This document shows positions 51,407-59,466 of a DNA stretch of 64,000 nt, one piece after another; within the stretch, counting starts at the first letter, position 1, and every line of letters begins with the position of its first letter. Under the pieces are notes generated by a model. The model was given only the letters and a program-made list of their open reading frames with translations, searched no databases and was not told the origin of the DNA. Made by a program: the position numbers and the translations under genes. Origin of the DNA: a virus; IMG/VR virus record IMGVR_UViG_3300020178_000002, positions 248,001-312,000 of that record; one strand, given 5' to 3'.

Positions 51407-52792
51407 ATGTCTCTACATTTATTTATACCCTCTATAAATGAAATCTTAGCTCTTTTAATAAAAAGTCATGCTTCTTCTGGAGGCACTGTTTTGTTATCAA
51501 GGGCAGGCAAGGTTTGGAATAACCCCTCTACTAAGTCTATACTTAATGCTTGGCATCCAAAAGACATCGCAGGGAAACTACTTCAGAATTCTTTTTTAGA
51601 GCTTTGTGATGGTGGTGATGGTGGCAAAATGTCTGTGTTCATCGCCTGCTCACTGATAAAAAGCTTCTATCGGTTAAGTGTCTCAGAAGATTATCAAGAG
51701 AAGAATGTTAAAGAATCCTTGTCTGGTATTCTAGGGCAAATAAAAGCTTTTCCCTCTAGTGAAGATATTTTAATAAAAGTGGGTCTTCAGAGTGGTCTGG
51801 ATATAGAGGATGTTAAAAGTGTAGCTCAATCTATCTCGCTATCTGGTGCTTCTTCTTCACACATCTCTTTAGAGAAATGGGAGGGTGTAGGCTGTGAGGT
51901 CATACAGACAGACTCTTTCCTTGCTAATTTGAAGATACATTCAGATAAAGAAGTCTATCTCAAGGGTGCTATGTTCGTCTTATTTCAGAAACCACTCTTT
52001 GAGGTAAAAGAGATAGTTCCAGTTATGGAATTCATGTCTTCTTTTGAAGGTAGGCCTTTAGTTGTAATAGCCCCGATGGTTGGTGGTGGAGCTCTCAAAA
52101 CGATAAATCTTAATAGGAACAAAGGAGTTTTGGAAGCTTATGCTTGTGATGCACCAAGAGTAACTTGGTCAGAAGGCTGGCTTGAAGATATGGCTTCCTT
52201 TACAGGTGCAACAGTCTATAATACTTCATTTGATTCAGAGTTTAAGCCTGTGTTTTTTGGTTCTGCTTTAGAGGTAGTTTTAAACTACAATGAAATGGTC
52301 GTCACTCCTTATGATGAACATGTTGAAAGAACATCAGAGAGAGCAGACTTTCTTTTAAAAGAAGCTGAACTTTCTCCTTTCCCTCATACTCAGGATACTT
52401 TGAGGAAAAGAGCCAATGCTCTGAATGGTACTTTAGTTAGATTAAAAGTTGGTGGTGTAACAGAGTCAGAATCTAGGTGGAGAAGGGTTCTTATTGAAAA
52501 AGCTCTTATCTCAATGTCTGATGTAAATCGCTCTGGCTATGTTAAAGGTTCTATTCCCTGTTTGTATAATATAGAAACAAACAATCCAATACTAGAGAGA
52601 GCATTAAAGTCACCTTTCAATGTTGTTTGTCACAATTTAGGTAAGGCTGTTAATGATAAAACAGTCTGGGAGTCTCCCTTGTTGTATGAGCTTTTTCCAG
52701 CTTCTCGACTTTCAAATTTGATAACAAAAGCAGTTTCAGTGGCTACCACTATTGGTTCAGTAAGTCACATTGTAGAAAAGGAAAAAAGATGA
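51407..52792 (+). CDS. Divergent GroEL/Hsp60-like chaperonin (461 aa)
   Basis: Hand comparison with GroEL: DGGDGGKMSV (residues 67-76) sits where GroEL has GDGTTTATV; RPLVVIAPMVGGGALKTINLN (216-236) and VLEAYACDAP (241-250) match the apical segments around 'EGEALATLVVN' and 'AVKAPGFG'; WLEDMASFTGATV (258-270) matches 'MLEDIAVLTGG'; LRKRANALNGTLVRLKVGG (332-350) and VTESESRWRRVLIEKAL (351-367) match the 'RLAKLAGGVAVIKVG...RVEDAL' block. The aspartate equivalent to GroEL Asp398 appears replaced by Lys, and the protein is ~90 aa shorter than GroEL, so ATP hydrolysis may be lost. Start uncertain; no strong ribosome-binding site. Phage-encoded chaperonins are known in giant phages. Confidence 0.7.
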   Translation: MSLHLFIPSINEILALLIKSHASSGGTVLLSRAGKVWNNPSTKSILNAWHPKDIAGKLLQNSFLELCDGGDGGKMSVFIACSLIKSFYRLSVSEDYQEKNVKESLSGILGQIKAFPSSEDILIKVGLQSGLDIEDVKSVAQSISLSGASSSHISLEKWEGVGCEVIQTDSFLANLKIHSDKEVYLKGAMFVLFQKPLFEVKEIVPVMEFMSSFEGRPLVVIAPMVGGGALKTINLNRNKGVLEAYACDAPRVTWSEGWLEDMASFTGATVYNTSFDSEFKPVFFGSALEVVLNYNEMVVTPYDEHVERTSERADFLLKEAELSPFPHTQDTLRKRANALNGTLVRLKVGGVTESESRWRRVLIEKALISMSDVNRSGYVKGSIPCLYNIETNNPILERALKSPFNVVCHNLGKAVNDKTVWESPLLYELFPASRLSNLITKAVSVATTIGSVSHIVEKEKR

Positions 52793-53100
52793 AGATTCTA
52801 AAAAGATATGAAATCCCTTTAGATGATGTAAACGAAATTATGATGAACATAGAGTCATACCAGAGAATGCTAAATTTTTATGGGGAGTGGGTGGAGAAGC
52901 ATGGGGAATATGATTATGTAGACGAGAGGGTTCGAGACCTATCTGGCATTCTCTGTGAGTATTTGATTGCAAGAGAATATGTAAAAGAGGGTGCGAGGAC
53001 ATTTGGTGATGATAAGACAGTTTATGCATCTGTTGAGTTGGAGTTTAAAAAGAAGTACCCAAATCTCGAATACCCTTTTTCAAAGGTTTCAGGCAAATGA
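52789..53100 (+). CDS. Hypothetical protein (103 aa)
   Basis: Overlaps the chaperonin stop by ATGA and the next gene by ATGA, so it is part of the same coupled operon leading into the methyltransferase cluster. Acidic, helical, no motif. Confidence 0.5.
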   Translation: MKILKRYEIPLDDVNEIMMNIESYQRMLNFYGEWVEKHGEYDYVDERVRDLSGILCEYLIAREYVKEGARTFGDDKTVYASVELEFKKKYPNLEYPFSKVSGK

Positions 53101-53744
53101 TTATTACAATATTAAGAAAGCCTTTAGAGGGAAGCGTAGCTGATAATGTACTTAAACATGGTTGTGGTGCTTTAAACATAGATGCGTCAAGAGTTTCCTC
53201 TCACGACAAAACAAAAAACCACAGTCGCAAGCCAGAGGCTTCTAAACCAAAAGGCATTTATGGAGACTCAAAAGAACAAGAGACACATCAGACAAAGGGT
53301 CAAGAGATTGGTAGGTTTCCTGCTAACTTTATTCTGACTCACCGAGAGGGCTGTGAGTTAAAAGGCACTAAGAAAATTAAAAGTTCTTCTGGAAGAGGTG
53401 CTGTGAAAAAAGAGTCCTCTGCTGAAAAGTTGGGTAATCAAGGATATTCTTACTCTAAAGAGTCAAGAAAAGAAGGTACTGTTATGATTTGTCATGTAGA
53501 TGAAGATGGGAAAGAGACAGTAGCAGATTGGGCTTGTGTAGAGGGTTGTCCTGTTAAAGAGATAGATCGACAAAGTGGTTCGATAAAGAGTGGTGGTCGC
53601 TCTGCCAAAAACTACGCAGACAGCGATTCTGATCGGCTTGTCTATGGAGGGTTCTCTGGAGTGGCGAAAGAAATACAGCCCTCAAGTGGTGGTGCTTCTA
53701 GGTTCTTTAAACAGTTTAAGAAAGAAGAATCAAATGAACCCTAA
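53097..53744 (+). CDS. Split DNA methyltransferase, middle (target-recognition-like) subunit 1
   Basis: A 215-aa protein equal to the central section of beta-class N6-adenine/N4-cytosine methyltransferases: it begins MIITILRKPLEGSVADNVL, then GRFPANFILTHREGCELKG, DWACVEGCPVKEIDRQSG, and ends GGASRFFKQFKK. In intact enzymes these blocks lie between the DPPY and FxGSGTT motifs, and the variable parts between them contain the target-recognition region. Conserved blocks are nearly identical in three copies in this window; the intervening segments differ. It lacks catalytic motifs of its own. Coupled by ATGA to the upstream gene. Confidence 0.8.
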   Translation: MIITILRKPLEGSVADNVLKHGCGALNIDASRVSSHDKTKNHSRKPEASKPKGIYGDSKEQETHQTKGQEIGRFPANFILTHREGCELKGTKKIKSSSGRGAVKKESSAEKLGNQGYSYSKESRKEGTVMICHVDEDGKETVADWACVEGCPVKEIDRQSGSIKSGGRSAKNYADSDSDRLVYGGFSGVAKEIQPSSGGASRFFKQFKKEESNEP

Positions 53745-54186
53745 GCATCTTTCTGTAAGAGTGAAGCAATGTGACCTCATAGCTTCAAACTCTCCCTGTC
53801 CAAGAAGAAAAGTAGGTGCTCTTATCATAGACCCAGATAACAATGTTGTTATTAGTGAGGGGTATAATGGTACTCCTAGAAGTTCTGATAAGCAGTATTG
53901 TGGTGGCTCTGTCTGTAGAAGGACAGAGGATAATATAAAGAGTGGTACTAGGAATGATGTTGGATGTCACCACGCTGAAATGAATGCAATACTAAATGCA
54001 ACTAGGGTAGGGCAGTCTACTCTAGGTAAATGGTTAATTGTAAACTGTGACCCTTGTCTCATGTGTGCAAAAGCAATTCACCACAGTGGGATAGTGAGAG
54101 TTTACTGTCCTAAAGAGTTCTCTGGGAATCATAAAGAAGGTCTAAAATATCTTCTTGAAAACAGTATTGAGGTAGAAGATTTATGA
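53734..54186 (+). CDS. dCMP deaminase (deoxycytidylate deaminase)
   Basis: A 150-aa zinc enzyme of the CDA superfamily, predicted to convert dCMP to dUMP and feed dTMP synthesis. The zinc site is seen as CHHAEMNA and CDPCLMCA; SPCPRRKVGALIID and GYNGTPR are typical of phage dCMP deaminases, and CGGSVC could be the second zinc site. The ATG at 53734 is inside the end of the preceding gene; the longer frame is not protein-like. Confidence 0.85.
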   Translation: MNPKHLSVRVKQCDLIASNSPCPRRKVGALIIDPDNNVVISEGYNGTPRSSDKQYCGGSVCRRTEDNIKSGTRNDVGCHHAEMNAILNATRVGQSTLGKWLIVNCDPCLMCAKAIHHSGIVRVYCPKEFSGNHKEGLKYLLENSIEVEDL

Positions 54187-54302
54187 GTAAAGTAGTTATT
54201 TGCAAAAGATGTGGCAAAGACTTAAAATATGGCTGGAAATGTTCTGCAAGACCTGATTTGTCTTGTGTTCCTTATTCTAAATACTTAGAGGGTAAGCCAT
54301 GA
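54183..54302 (+). CDS. Small zinc-ribbon protein (39 aa)
   Basis: Four cysteines (CKRC, then single Cys in WKCS and LSCVP) suggest a zinc-ribbon. Start overlaps the dCMP deaminase stop and its own stop overlaps the start of the phosphoesterase gene (both ATGA), which supports a real coupled gene. Confidence 0.6.
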   Translation: MSKVVICKRCGKDLKYGWKCSARPDLSCVPYSKYLEGKP

Positions 54303-54979
54303 GGGTAGTTTGTATTTCAGATACTCATAATCAGCATGATAAAATAGATCTTCCAGATGGGGATGTTTTAATCCATGCTGGTGATTGGACAGGTACAGGA
54401 ACTCAGAGACAAGTTATAAGCTTTATTCGCTGGTTTGCTAGTCAACCTCATAAGCATAAGATACTTATTGCAGGAAACCATGAAGTAACTATGGACACTG
54501 ATTTCTATAAGCAAGCATGGCCTTCTTTTCATAAGGAACAGCTTCCTTATCAAGATATTAAAGATTATGTCTTGAGAGAAGAAGATATTTTCTACTTAGA
54601 AAATAGTGAAGTTGTGATAGAGGGTGTTAAATTTTATGGGAGTCCTTATCAACCTGCTTTTGGTGGCTGGGCTTTTGGTGCTAATAGAGGATTTGAAACA
54701 AAGTCTACTTGGTCTAAGATACCAGAAGATACAGATGTTCTTATTACTCATGGACCACCTAAAGATATAGGAGATAGGTTAGAGATTGGTGACTGTGTTG
54801 GGTGTGAGGATCTTCTTTATAGGATAAGAGAAGTTAAACCCTCACTTCACATCTTTGGTCATATACATGAGGGGTATGGTGAATATAAAATTGGAGATAC
54901 TGTCTTTTTAAATGCTTCGATCTGTGATGAAAACTATAAGTTGACAAATAAACCTTTAGAATGGGAGTTGGATAAGTGA
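54299..54979 (+). CDS. Calcineurin-like metallophosphoesterase (226 aa)
   Basis: Motifs in order: ISDTHNQH, HAGDWTG, GNHEVTM, LITHGPP and GHIHEGYG, forming the two-metal site of the metallophosphoesterase superfamily. Relatives act on cyclic nucleotides, nucleic acid ends or phosphate esters. It is not an SbcD because it lacks the larger C-terminal region and is not next to an SbcC. Coupled by ATGA to neighbours. Confidence 0.8.
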   Translation: MRVVCISDTHNQHDKIDLPDGDVLIHAGDWTGTGTQRQVISFIRWFASQPHKHKILIAGNHEVTMDTDFYKQAWPSFHKEQLPYQDIKDYVLREEDIFYLENSEVVIEGVKFYGSPYQPAFGGWAFGANRGFETKSTWSKIPEDTDVLITHGPPKDIGDRLEIGDCVGCEDLLYRIREVKPSLHIFGHIHEGYGEYKIGDTVFLNASICDENYKLTNKPLEWELDK

Positions 54980-55593
54980 TTATTACAATATTAAGAAAGC
55001 CTTTAGAGGGGAGTGTGGCAGATAATGTTTTAAAACATGGTTGTGGTGCATTGAATATAGATGCTTCTAGGATTAGTACCTCTGACAACCTCAATGGCGG
55101 AGCTTATGCTGAGTCTGCGAGTGAGAGACATGACGGAAAAGAGAACTGGAGGTATGAACGAGGTAAAGCAGGAGAGTATGAGCAACCGAAAGGCAGGTGG
55201 CCTGCTAACTTTATCCTCATGCATAAAGAGGGTTGTGAGTTAAAAGGAACTAAGAAAGTAAAGTCGAATGGTCATTGGACTCAAAAAGCAAATATTGGGA
55301 AGTTCTATGAGGGGGGTTGGAATCATCAAGAAATAGATGAGGGGAACAAGATGTCTGATGAAGATGGGAAAGAGGCTGTAGCAGATTGGGCTTGTGTAGA
55401 GGGTTGTCCTGTTCAGAGTTTAGATGCCCAAACAGGCATCTTGCGTAGTGGCAAAGATGTAAATCCAACAACTTCAAAAGTTAGTGGCTTTTTTGGTCAA
55501 ACAGATAACTACTATTCGGCAAAGTCGAATTATGGGGATAGCGGAGGTGCTTCTAGGTTCTTCAAGCAATTCAAGAAAGGAAATGAAAAATGA
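54976..55593 (+). CDS. Split DNA methyltransferase, middle subunit 2 (GTG start)
   Basis: A 205-aa paralog of the middle subunit with the same ends (ILRKPLEGSVADNVLKHG ... GGASRFFKQFKK), the GRWPANFILMHKEGCELKG and DWACVEGCPVQSLDAQTG blocks, and three quite different intervening segments. Start is GTG, overlapping the previous TGA; the end overlaps the N-terminal subunit gene (ATGA). It is an intact frame. Confidence 0.8.
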   Translation: MIITILRKPLEGSVADNVLKHGCGALNIDASRISTSDNLNGGAYAESASERHDGKENWRYERGKAGEYEQPKGRWPANFILMHKEGCELKGTKKVKSNGHWTQKANIGKFYEGGWNHQEIDEGNKMSDEDGKEAVADWACVEGCPVQSLDAQTGILRSGKDVNPTTSKVSGFFGQTDNYYSAKSNYGDSGGASRFFKQFKKGNEK

Positions 55594-56132
55594 TAGAGAT
55601 TAAAATAGGTGATTGCACCGAAAGACTAAAAGATTTAGAGGACAACTCAGTTGATGCTGTTATATCAGACCCTCCTTATGGGCTTAAATTTATGTCTAAG
55701 GGCTGGGATGATATAGGTGATGGCAGCCAGCAAAGAGAATGGCACAGAAAGTGGCTTACAGAGGCATACAGAGTTCTTAAGCCTAATGGAGTTATTAAAG
55801 CTTTCTCTGGGTCGAGAACTTTCCACCATCTGATAGCAATGATGGAAGAGATAGGGTTTGAAGACTTAAAAGTGGAGTCTTGGAGTTATGGTTCAGGTTT
55901 TCCTAAGTCTCACAATGTGAGCAAAGCGATAGATAAGTTAGGTGGTCGTCAATATAAGGCAATACCTGCTTCTGGTGTAGGGTTTATGAACTCAGATAAA
56001 GAGAACTGGAATGCTTGTCACAACCAACTCATTCCTGTCTCAGAAGAAACAGAAGAAGCTAAAGTTTGGAATGGTTGGGGTACGGCTCTTAAACCTTCAT
56101 GGGAGCCTGTCTGTGTTGGAGTTAAGAAATGA
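55590..56132 (+). CDS. Split DNA methyltransferase, N-terminal catalytic subunit (DPPY)
   Basis: A 180-aa protein with DPPYGLKFMSKGW (motif IV, residues 27-39), the LKPNG..KAFSGSRTFHHL and EEIGFEDL segments and YGSGFPKSHNVSKAID, as in beta-class DNA methyltransferases. It stops at GWGTALKPSWEPV, exactly where intact enzymes continue into the target-recognition part. DPPY usually indicates N6-adenine methylation. It is flanked on both sides by middle subunits and needs the C-terminal gene for the SAM-binding motif. Confidence 0.85.
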   Translation: MIEIKIGDCTERLKDLEDNSVDAVISDPPYGLKFMSKGWDDIGDGSQQREWHRKWLTEAYRVLKPNGVIKAFSGSRTFHHLIAMMEEIGFEDLKVESWSYGSGFPKSHNVSKAIDKLGGRQYKAIPASGVGFMNSDKENWNACHNQLIPVSEETEEAKVWNGWGTALKPSWEPVCVGVKK

Positions 56133-56734
56133 TTATTACAATATTAAGAAAGCCCCTAGAAGGGAGCGTAGCAGATAATGTGCTGAAACATGGATGTGGT
56201 GCTTTGAACATAGATGCCACTAGGATTGGTTTAGAGACTATGGTTTCTAGGTCTATGGGTAGTCTAGGGGTTATGCACGATGATAATTGGGAATCTAAAC
56301 CTATTGAAGCTAAAGAAGCCACAGGCAGGTGGCCTGCTAACTTTATCCTCATGCATAAAGAGGGTTGTGAGTTAAAAGGCTCTAAAAAAATTAAAGAGGG
56401 CAAAGCTAATAAAGATAAGGGTGGCTCATTTAGAGAAGTGGGTCTTTATGAAGATGGGTTGAAGACTAGAGCTGTAGACCATTTTCAAGGAGAAGAAGAG
56501 ATAGAAGATTGGGCTTGTGTAAAGGATTGTCCTATTAGGAAACTAGACCTGCAAAGTGGTCAAGTCAAAGGTTGGTCGAGTCAAAACCATAATACTTTTA
56601 ATCCATATCAAGGAAACTCGTTCCACAACTCGTCAACCCAAAGACAAGGATATAAAGAGGGGTATAACGATGATGGAGGGGCTTCTCGGTTCTTCAAGCA
56701 ATTTAAGAAAGGTAATGAAAAATGGAAGATATGA
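56129..56734 (+). CDS. Split DNA methyltransferase, middle subunit 3
   Basis: A 201-aa third paralog (ILRKPLEGSVADNVLKHG ..., GRWPANFILMHKEGCELKG, DWACVKDCPIRKLDLQSG, GGASRFFKQFKK) with its own variable segments. It is directly between N- and C-terminal genes, as the middle segment of an intact enzyme would be. ATGA with the N gene; 13-bp overlap with the C gene. Confidence 0.82.
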   Translation: MIITILRKPLEGSVADNVLKHGCGALNIDATRIGLETMVSRSMGSLGVMHDDNWESKPIEAKEATGRWPANFILMHKEGCELKGSKKIKEGKANKDKGGSFREVGLYEDGLKTRAVDHFQGEEEIEDWACVKDCPIRKLDLQSGQVKGWSSQNHNTFNPYQGNSFHNSSTQRQGYKEGYNDDGGASRFFKQFKKGNEKWKI

Positions 56735-57495
56735 TTGAGTATTTTAAAGTAATGATAACCCCACCTGTAGAAGAGCCTATTATCTTAGTAGGTAAGCCCT
56801 CTGAGATTGATTATACCAGCTTCATGGCTTTAGAGGGGGCTTCCATCGTTCCCATATATAACCCATCTGTACATGGGATCATTTTACTTGGAGAACCCAC
56901 AGAGGAAGAATCGAGTTTAATCAATGAGATTCTACTTCCAGGTGCTCATGTTATTCTTATCCCAGAAGATATTGGATATAAGGGTGTTATCTCCCTTGAA
57001 GACAAGGGTGGTTTAGAAGTTAGAGATGCCATTTTTGTAGCAGACGAGAACTCAGAGTTCTGCTATACTTCTAAAGCAAGTAGAGGTGAGCGAGAAGCAG
57101 GTCTTTCTAACTTCGATGAGAAAGAGGGTCATGGTACATTTAGGGCAACTAGAGATCAAGCTATGCTAACAGGTTCTGGTAATGTTAGGGACAACAAGCG
57201 TAAGAATATCCATCCTACTGTTAAGCCAATAGAGATAATGGAATGGTGTGCTAGAGATATAGAACCTAGCTCTACTGTTGTAGACCCTTTTATGGGGTCT
57301 GGAACAACAGGTATCGCTATGTCTAAACTACACCATGACTTTGTAGGGATAGAGCTTAATCCTGAATATGCTAAAATATGTGAGGCGAGGATGAAGTATT
57401 GGAAACCTGTGGACACAAAGATTATTTCAGAGAACCCTGTCGAAGAAGAAGACCAACAGGTCTTCACAGGGCAAGTTTCTCTATTTGACTTTTAG
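56722..57495 (+). CDS. Split DNA methyltransferase, C-terminal SAM-binding subunit
   Basis: A 257-aa protein whose second half carries CYTSKASRGEREAGL, HPTVKPIEIMEW (164-175) and the AdoMet-binding DPFMGSGTTGIAM (188-200), followed by FVGIELNPEYAKI. The first ~110 residues are unexpected: they include PGAHVILI...LEDKGGLEVRDAIF, which resembles a degenerate copy of the 'PGAHLLAFGGTR...IEDAGFEIRD' segment found near the DPPY motif in intact enzymes. A second ATG at 56731 is an alternative start. It converges with the pentapeptide gene (4-bp overlap). Confidence 0.85.
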   Translation: MEDMIEYFKVMITPPVEEPIILVGKPSEIDYTSFMALEGASIVPIYNPSVHGIILLGEPTEEESSLINEILLPGAHVILIPEDIGYKGVISLEDKGGLEVRDAIFVADENSEFCYTSKASRGEREAGLSNFDEKEGHGTFRATRDQAMLTGSGNVRDNKRKNIHPTVKPIEIMEWCARDIEPSSTVVDPFMGSGTTGIAMSKLHHDFVGIELNPEYAKICEARMKYWKPVDTKIISENPVEEEDQQVFTGQVSLFDF

Positions 57496-58769
57496 TAGAG
57501 GTTACGCTCAAAACGTGCAGCTACTCTTTCTGCTAGCATTTCTTCTTGAGATGCTTTGCGAAGCAGGAGCTTCTTCACAGATCGACCAAGACTCATATCC
57601 ATCTTTGTGGCTCTGTCGGTCTTTATTCCTCTTAGGTTAACCTTTGTGAGGTCAACACCTGTAAGGTCAGCACCATGTAGAGTAGCACCTGTAAGGTCAG
57701 CACCAGAAAGGTCTACATTTCTAAGATCAGTTCCTGTCAGATCAGCATCTTTTAGAGTAGCACCTTTTAAAGATTTTGCCTTTGAAAGGTCAGCATACTC
57801 TAGGCTAGCACCAGAAAGGTCAGCACCAGAAAGATCAGATCTTTCAAAGTCAGCACCAGAAAGGTCAGCTCCTTTTAAAGATGTTCCTGAGAATACAACT
57901 TCTGTAAAGTCACAATTAGAGAGATTAGCTCTGTCAAGAACAGCAGCACTAAAGTCTGACCCTGTAAAGTCTACACCAATAGCTTTGCAACCAGAAAAAT
58001 CAGCACCATTGAACTTGGTGTTCTTTACATCAGAAGCATCAGCAAATTTCCCTCCCACATACTTAATGCCTGCAAGATTGCATCTTGTAAAGGTTGTTCC
58101 TTCTAGACCATCTTCGTCAGTAATGGTGATGCCTTTTAAGTGGGTTGAAATTAGAGTAGAGTCTTTAAAAGAAGCTATTTCATCTACTCCTGTAAATTTA
58201 ACTCCTGTTAAAATGTTGTCTTGGAACTCTACACCTAAGAGATTAGCACTTGTAAAGTCTGTGGCAGTTATACCATCTGCGTTTGTAAAATCAGCACCGA
58301 TTAAAGTAGCTTTTGTAAAATCTGTTCCAGTTAAGCAACTTAGTTGTAAGTTAGCACCTGTTAGGTTAGCACCTTTAAAGTCACTACCTTTTAGATTTGC
58401 ACCTTCAAAATCAGCTCTGAGTAGTTTAAACCCAGCAAAGTTTGATAGCTCAATCTCGGATTCTTGGAAATTTGTGTGGCTCAGATCATTTTTCGGAATA
58501 CCAAGGCTAGTAAAGTCTGTCTGGTTGAAGTTTATTTCAGAAAGATCTTTATTCTTCAGTACTCCAGCCACAGATTTAATGTCGTCAGGATAGCTGTTTA
58601 AGTATTCTTTGACTTTACCGCCTTCGAGAGCTTTTTGATAAGCTTCATCTTTTTCTCGGAATTCTTTTAGCTCTTTGCCTTGAAGAGCTGGTTCAGCAGC
58701 ATACATTCTCTCCATATATGCTTTTCTTTTCATTCTCATACGAGCTTCGTAATATGATCTTCTTCTCAT
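57492..58769 (-). CDS. Large pentapeptide-repeat protein (425 aa)
   Basis: The N-terminal ~90 residues are charged and helical. From ~95 to ~395 the sequence is a near-continuous run of pentapeptide repeats (ADFEGANLKGSDF, ADLTGTDLRNVDL, SGADLTGATL), predicting a long right-handed beta-helix. The C-terminus (LLLRKASQEEMLAERV) is helical. It could mimic DNA and bind a topoisomerase or be a structural spacer; no evidence here decides. Confidence 0.8.
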   Translation of the reverse strand: MRRRSYYEARMRMKRKAYMERMYAAEPALQGKELKEFREKDEAYQKALEGGKVKEYLNSYPDDIKSVAGVLKNKDLSEINFNQTDFTSLGIPKNDLSHTNFQESEIELSNFAGFKLLRADFEGANLKGSDFKGANLTGANLQLSCLTGTDFTKATLIGADFTNADGITATDFTSANLLGVEFQDNILTGVKFTGVDEIASFKDSTLISTHLKGITITDEDGLEGTTFTRCNLAGIKYVGGKFADASDVKNTKFNGADFSGCKAIGVDFTGSDFSAAVLDRANLSNCDFTEVVFSGTSLKGADLSGADFERSDLSGADLSGASLEYADLSKAKSLKGATLKDADLTGTDLRNVDLSGADLTGATLHGADLTGVDLTKVNLRGIKTDRATKMDMSLGRSVKKLLLRKASQEEMLAERVAARFERNLY

Positions 58770-58869
58770 TGGTTTACCCTTTTCAGTAAATGTACAGCAA
58801 AGTAGTTTTATAAATGATCTACAAAAAAGATTTTGATAATAGGATTACTAACAGTCTTATGGAGAAGCT

Positions 58870-59058
58870 ATGATAGAAGTTATTAAAGATGTGCCTTTAA
58901 AGTGTTTTAATGATGGTAAGACATACCTTGTAAAAGCAGGTACTCAATTCCACATTGTTGAAAGAAAGGGTGTTTTTTACTTGAGATACAAGCACCTGTA
59001 CTTTACTTTTGTAGAAGGCACTGTAGCCAGAAACCCACGATTTTTTAAAAGTGTGTGA
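58870..59058 (+). CDS. Small hypothetical protein (62 aa)
   Basis: ATG preceded by TGGAGAAG. Basic and beta-rich, no known family. Upstream at ~58832 lies TTTTGATAATAGGATTAC, similar to the TTGATAAT part of the repeated element but without a C-run. Confidence 0.5.
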   Translation: MIEVIKDVPLKCFNDGKTYLVKAGTQFHIVERKGVFYLRYKHLYFTFVEGTVARNPRFFKSV

Positions 59059-59086
59059 AAAAGTTATATCTCACCCTCTATTATTG

Positions 59087-59092
59087 TATAAT
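59087..59092 (+). promoter_or_regulatory. Promoter -10 (TATAAT) for the first tRNA
   Basis: TTGTATAATA centred at 59087-59092, about 11 nt before the tRNA 5' end at 59103. The -35 region is weak. Similar TATAAT boxes precede the other RNA clusters. Confidence 0.55.
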
Positions 59093-59102
59093 ATAGATAT
59101 GT

Positions 59103-59176
59103 GGGCCTTTAGCTCAGTTGGTTAGAGCACCCGACTCATAATCGGGCGGTCCTGGGTTCAAGCCCCAGAGGGCCCA
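59103..59176 (+). tRNA. tRNA with anticodon CAT (Ile2 or Met)
   Basis: Cloverleaf: acceptor GGGCCTT/AGGGCCC (one G-U), D-arm AGCTCAGTTGGTTAGAGC, anticodon arm CCCGA-CTCATAA-TCGGG, T-arm CTGGG/CCCAG with TTCAAGC. The GACTCATAATC context resembles tRNA-Ile2 (lysidine-modified CAT) but Met cannot be excluded. No CCA is encoded. Confidence 0.9.
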
Positions 59177-59180
59177 CTAC

Positions 59181-59216
59181 AAAGGAAGCATCTTTATGAG
59201 GGCTTCCTTTTTTTTA
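59181..59216 (+). terminator. Rho-independent terminator after the first tRNA
   Basis: AAAGGAAGC pairs perfectly with GCTTCCTTT (9 bp) followed by TTTTTT. Confidence 0.8.
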
Positions 59217-59232
59217 TCTTGAGGGATGTCAC

Positions 59233-59466
59233 ATGGGAAGTACTAAACTTGTTATAGAAGAAACCACAAATGGGTGGGTGGTCAAAACACTTGATTGTGA
59301 AGGTGTGGAGATTACCTATGTTTATGAAGACCTTGAGGGTACTGATTCTTCTAGGGCTAAGGCTTTCAAGAGGTTATTGTTTGAACACTTCTCCCATGTG
59401 TTTGCTAGTAAACGTAAAGCTGGGTTAGATGTTATGGTTCTGGAGAAAGGTTGGGGAGAAGTATGA
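59233..59466 (+). CDS. Hypothetical protein (77 aa)
   Basis: Small soluble protein, mixed charge (ETTNGWVVKTLDCEG...). Stop overlaps the next start (ATGA). No family recognised. Confidence 0.5.
   Translation: MGSTKLVIEETTNGWVVKTLDCEGVEITYVYEDLEGTDSSRAKAFKRLLFEHFSHVFASKRKAGLDVMVLEKGWGEV

Noticed and set aside
54299-54979. Metallophosphoesterase as SbcD partner of the SMC half
   Set aside because: It is far from the SMC gene, short, and lacks the SbcD C-terminal region; a general phosphoesterase is more likely.
53097-55593. Middle methyltransferase copies 1 and 2 as pseudogene fragments
   Set aside because: Their ends coincide with those of copy 3, frames are intact, conserved blocks are nearly unchanged and each is translationally coupled to its neighbours.
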